Positions 36,921-40,970 of a stretch of DNA of 40,970 nucleotides are shown piece by piece; the stretch's first letter is position 1, and every line of letters starts with the position of its first letter. The DNA lies in NCBI GenBank assembly GCA_022560695.1, contig JADFSP010000021.1:1-40970 (forward strand), written 5' to 3'. The notes beneath the pieces were generated by a model that saw only the letters and a program-made list of their open reading frames with translations, was not told the origin of the DNA and did no database searches. The stretch comes from Pseudomonadota bacterium. Lineage in GTDB: Bacteria; Pseudomonadota; Gammaproteobacteria; Steroidobacterales; Woeseiaceae. A program made the position numbers and the translations under genes.

Positions 36921-36965
36921 GGCCCGTGTACGGTATGCTACGGAATACGGCTTTTGGAGATGGTT

Positions 36966-37352
36966 ATGCGAAATACATTGATACGGCGTTTGGGAGTTAT
37001 TCTCGTCATGACATGCATGCTCAGCGCGTCGATATTGCAGCCGGTAATTGCGGCCGTCATTTCGACCGAGGCAGCAATCGAACTGGAATCCCGGCAAACT
37101 CGAATTGATCATATAAACAATATTCTTGCGCAGGAAGACGTTCGCGGCATGCTCGTGCGCATGGGCGTCGATCCTGTTCATGCGAGCGCCCGCGTAGAGG
37201 CGTTGACCAATGAAGAATTGCAGGCACTGCAGCAGAATCTGGATGAATTGCCGATCGGTGGCGTGGGTTTCGTTGAGGTCGTGGGCATCGTTGCCATCGT
37301 CATCATCATATTGGAACTGCTGGACGTTACGAATTTCTTTAATCAATTTTAG
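36966..37352 (+). CDS. PA2779-family exported small protein with double-glycine motif
   Basis: The 128-residue protein has a Sec-like N-terminal segment (about 1-30, with two arginines before a hydrophobic stretch), a polar helical middle (about 35-95) and a very hydrophobic end (about 100-121) closing with VTNFFNQF. At 80-99 it reads LTNEELQALQQNLDELPIGG (Gly98-Gly99 at 37257-37262), which resembles the double-glycine leaders cut by C39 peptidases. The next gene encodes such a peptidase-like protein. TGGAG lies 6 nt before ATG 36966; ATG 36960 is also in frame. The pairing matches Pseudomonas PA2779-PA2778. Family assignment is from memory; processing is inference. Confidence 0.75.
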   Translation: MRNTLIRRLGVILVMTCMLSASILQPVIAAVISTEAAIELESRQTRIDHINNILAQEDVRGMLVRMGVDPVHASARVEALTNEELQALQQNLDELPIGGVGFVEVVGIVAIVIIILELLDVTNFFNQF

Positions 37353-37353
37353 C

Positions 37354-37380
37354 ACTCCGTCAGTATCCCCTTGACGGAGT
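37354..37380 (+). promoter_or_regulatory. Intercistronic hairpin covering the downstream ribosome site
   Basis: ACTCCGTCA (37354-37362) pairs perfectly with TGACGGAGT (37372-37380) around a 9-nt loop. It begins one base after the PA2779-like stop codon. The 3' arm contains the GGAG that could serve as ribosome site for the peptidase gene, so the stem could hide it until ribosomes finishing the first gene open it. Confidence 0.5.
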
Positions 37381-38351
37381 ACCGTATTGCGGTGGCCGCG
37401 CGACGGCTGTATTTCTGCCTGCTGATCGGCGCTGCGGCGCTGACAGCCGGATGCGGTCTCAACGGCGGCATAATCAGGGACGAGCTGCGGCAACAATCTG
37501 GCGGCGTGGCGTACGAACTGACAGATACGCCCTTCTATTCTCAGACGACCGATCAGTGCGGCCCATCCGCGTTGGCAACGGTACTCAACGGCGCAGGTGT
37601 AGCCGTGACCCCGGACCAGCTGGCGCCCAGTGTGTACATCCCGGATCGCAACGGCAGCCTCCAGTTCGAATTGCTGGCCGCAACGCGCGGCTATGGTCGC
37701 GTCCCCTACCCTGTCCCGCCTGACGTATTGGCGCTGCTTGGCGAAATCCAGGCAGGCCGGCCCGTATTGGTTTTGCAGAACCTGGGATTGGGGTTCGCAC
37801 CCATCTGGCATTACGCGGTCGTCGTCGGTTATCTACCGCGTGAAAATCGATTCGTTCTCCGCTCAGGCGAACGCAAGCGTCACCTGGTAAGAACATCCAG
37901 GTTTCTTCGCACCTGGCGGCGCGCGAACTCATGGGGGATTGTCGTGCTGCCGCCGGGCGATTTGCCGGCGGACAACGACGCGACCGCGTTCGTACAGGCC
38001 GTTGCGTCCCTGGAATCCGTCGGACAGTTCGAAGCCGCCGCGGCTGCCTACGTCGCCGCTGTTGCACAATGGCCGGAACATGTATTCGCATGGCTCGGGC
38101 TCGGCAATTCGTATTACGCGTTGGGGCAACTGGCCGATGCAGGGGAGGCGTACACCGAACTGCTGAATTTCAGACCCGACAATGTCGTTGCGCTCAACAA
38201 TCTGTCGATGGTTCTCGCAGATACCGGTCGTATCGATGACGCGATGCGAACGATCAACAAGGCGCTATCTCTGACCGGGAACGGCGGCGCCAAGTACGAA
38301 CTTGTCAGTCGAACACGCGCCGAGCTTCAGCGCCTGCGAATTTCAGACTGA
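37371..38351 (+). CDS. PA2778-family C39-like cysteine peptidase lipoprotein with TPR repeats
   Basis: From the TTG at 37371 the product is 326 residues. It has a lipoprotein signal ending ALTAGC (Cys28), a C39-like papain-fold domain (about 45-190) with QCGPSALATVL (nucleophile Cys63 and oxyanion Gln62) and HYAVVVGY (His147), and at least two TPR units (about 195-310) for protein binding. The usual C39 Asp after the histidine is not obvious; the equivalent stretch reads FVLRSGE. An in-frame GTG at 37392 is a better start because the TTG lies inside the hairpin and GGAG precedes the GTG. Together with the preceding protein it suggests periplasmic processing of a double-glycine substrate. Confidence 0.82.
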   Translation: MTEYRIAVAARRLYFCLLIGAAALTAGCGLNGGIIRDELRQQSGGVAYELTDTPFYSQTTDQCGPSALATVLNGAGVAVTPDQLAPSVYIPDRNGSLQFELLAATRGYGRVPYPVPPDVLALLGEIQAGRPVLVLQNLGLGFAPIWHYAVVVGYLPRENRFVLRSGERKRHLVRTSRFLRTWRRANSWGIVVLPPGDLPADNDATAFVQAVASLESVGQFEAAAAAYVAAVAQWPEHVFAWLGLGNSYYALGQLADAGEAYTELLNFRPDNVVALNNLSMVLADTGRIDDAMRTINKALSLTGNGGAKYELVSRTRAELQRLRISD

Positions 38352-38543
38352 TATTTCCTGAGCAATCGGAAGAAGTTCCACATTAGTCGGGCCTGTTGGT
38401 GGGCATCCGGAGGCGCACGATTAATGCAAGCGTGAGTGCAATCACGAGATTGATCGTAAGTTCCGTCAGTGACAGCGGTGCGTCACCGTTTGCACCGAAT
38501 AGTTCGAATTCTTCAGGCCTATCAGCACACGACCTTTGATGGC

Positions 38544-39032
38544 CTACAGATGATCGAGAGGCAACGCCGTCGTGTATTTGATCTTTTCCATGCTGAAGCT
38601 CGAACTGACATCGTAGAGGTCGACGTCGGCGATCATTTTCTTGTACATCTCGTCATAGCTGCGCATGTCCGGAACCACAGCCCGGATCAGGTAGTCGATG
38701 TCGCCGCTCAGCCGGTGGACTTCCATGACATTCGGCATGGCGGACACCATCTTGTAAAAGCCGTCGAACCAGTCAGCCGTATGTTCATGAGTTCGAATGG
38801 CGCAGTACACGGTCAAATGCAGCCCCAGTTTTTCCTGCTGCAAGAGCGTGACGCGCGCACCGATGATGCCCTGCTGCTCGAGCATCTGGACGCGCCGCCA
38901 GCAGGCGGATTTCGACAAGCCAATGCGCTCCGCCAGCTCTGCGACGGTCAGCGTCGCATCCTGCTGCAGCGCCGTGAGTATTGCCTTGTCCCTGAGGTCC
39001 ACGCGGTGCTTCTCTGATCGATTGAATGGCAT
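38544..39032 (-). CDS. Lrp/AsnC-family transcriptional regulator divergent from the nor-like pair
   Basis: The 162-residue protein has a winged helix-turn-helix (about 12-65; GLSKSACWRRVQML as recognition segment) and a RAM domain (about 75-150). It resembles the Lrp protein at 2811 in layout, but the two differ at many positions, so they are not a recent duplication. It faces the NorC-like gene across an AT-rich gap of about 65 nt, which suggests control of that pair or autoregulation. NO reductase genes are normally controlled by FNR/DNR, NsrR or NorR, so an Lrp partner is unusual. Confidence 0.92.
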   Translation of the reverse strand: MPFNRSEKHRVDLRDKAILTALQQDATLTVAELAERIGLSKSACWRRVQMLEQQGIIGARVTLLQQEKLGLHLTVYCAIRTHEHTADWFDGFYKMVSAMPNVMEVHRLSGDIDYLIRAVVPDMRSYDEMYKKMIADVDLYDVSSSFSMEKIKYTTALPLDHL

Positions 39033-39098
39033 AAGTTTAGGTTATTATTTCGTCTATGTAAATATTTTCGGAATTTTATCCTGTATTTCACGCTGATA

Positions 39099-39599
39099 TT
39101 GGGAAAATTGGGACCCTGTTCCGCACCCGCGACGTTATACTGTTACGCTGAACCTGGCTCTTCGCGCACTCGCGCCGGAGGATCCGTCATCAACAAACAG
39201 GCCATTCTCGGCAGCCTGTGTGTCGCATTCGTTCTCTACTCAGTCAACGTCTATACGCGCGGTACCGAAGCCTCGCGCACTGCACCGATGAGCGACGATG
39301 CACGCCACGGACAGCAAGTGTTCCAGGACTACAACTGTGTTGCCTGCCATCAGTTTTACGGGCTTGGCGGCTACATGGGACCGGATCTGACGAATGTCAT
39401 GTCCAATCGCGGAGAAGCGTACGCGCGTGCGTTTATCACCGCGGGAACAGCCAGGATGCCGATGTTGGGACTGGCCGAGAAGGAGATTTCCTCGCTGATC
39501 GCCTATCTCGAGTTCGTCGATCAAACCGGCACCTACCCGGCCAGGGACTATCAGGTGCAGTGGTATGGAACCGTTTCCCAGGAGGACGATCCGCGATGA
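39099..39599 (+). CDS. norC: NorC-like membrane-anchored cytochrome c
   Basis: The product has one membrane helix (about residues 36-50 from the TTG at 39099) and a cytochrome c domain with CVACH (C80, C83, H84), GYMGPDLTNV and RMPMLGL (axial Met120 or Met122), as in NorC. The start is uncertain. The only canonical in-frame starts are TTG at 39099 and 39108, with poor ribosome sites and a 30-residue leader that looks unlike NorC. A strong GGAGGA at 39177-39182 sits 6 nt before an in-frame ATC at 39189, just ahead of the helix. The stop overlaps the norB-like start (ATGA). As the partner is divergent, it may serve an enzyme other than NO reductase. Confidence 0.82.
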   Translation: MGKLGPCSAPATLYCYAEPGSSRTRAGGSVINKQAILGSLCVAFVLYSVNVYTRGTEASRTAPMSDDARHGQQVFQDYNCVACHQFYGLGGYMGPDLTNVMSNRGEAYARAFITAGTARMPMLGLAEKEISSLIAYLEFVDQTGTYPARDYQVQWYGTVSQEDDPR

Positions 39600-40957
39600 T
39601 GGCGAACGGCCAGTCGCTCGCCGGCTTGCGCTTCATGCGTCTGGGCATACTGGCGCTCGCGGCCGGCATGCTGTTCGGTGTGATCGGTGGCTTTCAGTTT
39701 CTGTTTCCCGAGTTTCTGCGCGAACTCTTGTTTACGAAAACCCGGCCATTGCACGTATCGATGGTCATATCCTGGATCTTCCTGATCTCTATCGGCGGTA
39801 TCTACTTCTACCTGCCGCGGCAGTGTAATTTGAAGCTGTACTCCGAACGCGCCGCCGTCTGGCACTTTTGGGTATTTCTCGTAACCGGTATCGCGATACT
39901 CGCTTGTTATCTTTCCGGTAAGTTCGGCGGCCGTGAGTATTTCGAGTTTCCGCCCGTACTGAGCATCCCGATTTTTCTGAGCTGGATGATGTTCGGCATC
40001 AACTATTTCAAAACGACGCTTAAACACAGAGAACCGTGGCCCGTCTATTACTGGATGTGGGGCACTGGAATCGTGTTTTTTTTCATAACTTTCGCCGAGG
40101 CGCACCTGTGGCTGATTCCTTATTTCCGCGAGAGCATGGTCCGTGAAATTATCGTGCAATGGAAATCCTACGGCTCACTAACCGGATCATGGAACATGCT
40201 CGTCTACGGCACGGCGCTCTACCTGACGACGCGAATCGGTGGAAGCGACAAAGCCGCGCGCTCGAAACTTGCGTTCGGACTCTATTTTCTCGGGCTCTTC
40301 AACCTGATGTTCGGCTGGGCGCACCACACGTACATCGTGCCGTCGGAAACCTGGATTCGAACCTTCGCCTATGCCGTCAGCATGACGGAATTGTTGATTT
40401 TCGGAAAAATCATCTGGGACTGGCGATCATCGCTCGATGAGTGGCAAAAAAATCGCCATTGCATCGCGTACCGCTTTCTGTTCGCGGCTGAAATCTGGGT
40501 GTTCGTAAATCTCGCGCTTGCCCTCGTGATTTCGGTGCCGGCGCTCAATCTGTTGACGCACGGGACACACATCACCGTTGCGCACGCCATGGGCAGTACA
40601 ATCGGAATCAATACGATGATCCTGCTGGCATCGATCTTCTATGTGATTCGCGAAGAATTGCCTCACGAGGCACATGCCGGATGTTCGCGCCAGATCAAGA
40701 TCGGATTCTGGACGGCGAACGTCTCGCTCGCCGTGTTTTTCGTGGCCCTGATACTGGCCGGCATCGGCAAGGGTATCTTTTCCGGCGTTCCGTTCCAGGA
40801 GATGATGCTGATGATTCGGCCGTTCCTGCTCATCTTCGCTGTGTCCGGCGTGACGCTCATGATCGGCATCTGGATCGTTCTGTGGCACGCGTTTCGATTG
40901 CTTGGCATTGTCCAGGCGCCGGCTGCCCTCAGCAGCGCCTACCCCGAGCCTGCCTGA
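39596..40957 (+). CDS. norB: Divergent NorB-like haem-copper oxidase superfamily protein
   Basis: The 453-residue protein has about twelve helices and NorB-like blocks: RPLHVSMVISW with His53 (low-spin haem ligand in NorB), GWAHHTYIVPSETW with His243-His244 (iron-B ligands), SMTELL with Glu265, and THGTHITVAHAM with His330 (high-spin haem ligand). From memory of the Pseudomonas sequence, the helix-VI motif HLWVEGVWE is replaced by YGSLTGSWN (192-200), giving His to Tyr192, Glu to Thr196 and Glu to Asn200. The second low-spin ligand (His349 in Pseudomonas) becomes Met332. The spacing from residue 192 to His243 equals that in NorB, which supports the alignment. NO reduction is therefore doubtful. 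ATG 39596 overlaps the norC-like stop. The gene symbol is by homology only. Confidence 0.78.
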   Translation: MMANGQSLAGLRFMRLGILALAAGMLFGVIGGFQFLFPEFLRELLFTKTRPLHVSMVISWIFLISIGGIYFYLPRQCNLKLYSERAAVWHFWVFLVTGIAILACYLSGKFGGREYFEFPPVLSIPIFLSWMMFGINYFKTTLKHREPWPVYYWMWGTGIVFFFITFAEAHLWLIPYFRESMVREIIVQWKSYGSLTGSWNMLVYGTALYLTTRIGGSDKAARSKLAFGLYFLGLFNLMFGWAHHTYIVPSETWIRTFAYAVSMTELLIFGKIIWDWRSSLDEWQKNRHCIAYRFLFAAEIWVFVNLALALVISVPALNLLTHGTHITVAHAMGSTIGINTMILLASIFYVIREELPHEAHAGCSRQIKIGFWTANVSLAVFFVALILAGIGKGIFSGVPFQEMMLMIRPFLLIFAVSGVTLMIGIWIVLWHAFRLLGIVQAPAALSSAYPEPA

Positions 40958-40970
40958 ATATCCATCGACG

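Noticed and set aside
36810..37811. Minus-strand frame of 333 codons across the PA2779/PA2778-like genes
   Set aside because: It overlaps the TSUP start and is antisense to two genes with signal peptides and motifs; it has no family resemblance.
40103..40111. His170 in EAHLWL as the missing NorB iron ligand
   Set aside because: HLW resembles the NorB motif, but it is 73 residues before the HH pair instead of 51, and no Glu follows at the right spacing; the Tyr192 alignment keeps exact spacing. It stays as the main alternative to test.

Overview
The window reads as chromosomal DNA of a Gram-negative, respiring proteobacterium, most likely a gammaproteobacterium. It carries an Omp85-type outer-membrane protein, a Tsx-type porin, several predicted lipoproteins, c-type cytochromes and a glyoxylate-carboligase operon in nearly the enterobacterial order. 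Coding density is high, GC content is moderately high, and many genes overlap by 4 nt (ATGA). I saw no rRNA, tRNA, CRISPR array, insertion sequence or phage gene.

Layout. (1) 1-2734: an Omp85-type barrel, probably cut by the window edge, and a rhomboid protease. (2) 2811-7033: an Lrp/AsnC regulator divergent from a branched-chain 2-oxoacid dehydrogenase operon (E1alpha, E1beta, E2; no E3 here). (3) 7111-11339, minus strand: a five-gene envelope redox operon of PKD/cytochrome c lipoprotein, TlpA thioredoxin, DUF4266 lipoprotein, DUF3570 protein and ApbE flavin transferase; its function is unknown. (4) 11777-12304: a small secreted low-complexity protein with a strong terminator. (5) 12361-29464: a purine catabolic island. 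It holds a LysR regulator, UraH, xanthine dehydrogenase XdhABC, a BMP-type nucleoside ABC transporter, membrane urate oxidase PuuD with a fused cytochrome c, allantoinase PuuE, OHCU decarboxylase UraD, a Tsx porin, guanine deaminase and a DUF1097 membrane protein, closed by a UUCG-loop terminator. (6) 29616-34411, minus strand: gcl-hyi-glxR-glycerate kinase, which turns glyoxylate into phosphoglycerate, divergent from a sodium-dependent SNF-type transporter; a TSUP permease follows. (7) 36966-38351: a PA2779-like exported protein and a PA2778-like C39-type cysteine peptidase. (8) 38544-40957: a second Lrp regulator divergent from a NorC-like cytochrome and a NorB-like haem-copper protein.

Together, regions 5 and 6 describe a route from external purines through porin, ABC importer, guanine, xanthine, urate and allantoin to allantoate, and from glyoxylate to glycolysis. 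The allantoate-to-glyoxylate steps are not in the window.

The strongest candidates for something undescribed are three. The NorB-like protein appears to have lost the helix-VI iron-ligand histidine and both adjacent glutamates of NO reductases. The PA2779/PA2778 pair looks like a double-glycine substrate beside its peptidase. The TlpA-DUF4266-DUF3570-ApbE operon has a flavin transferase but no visible flavin acceptor. All domain calls come from reading the translations by eye; no database search was run.
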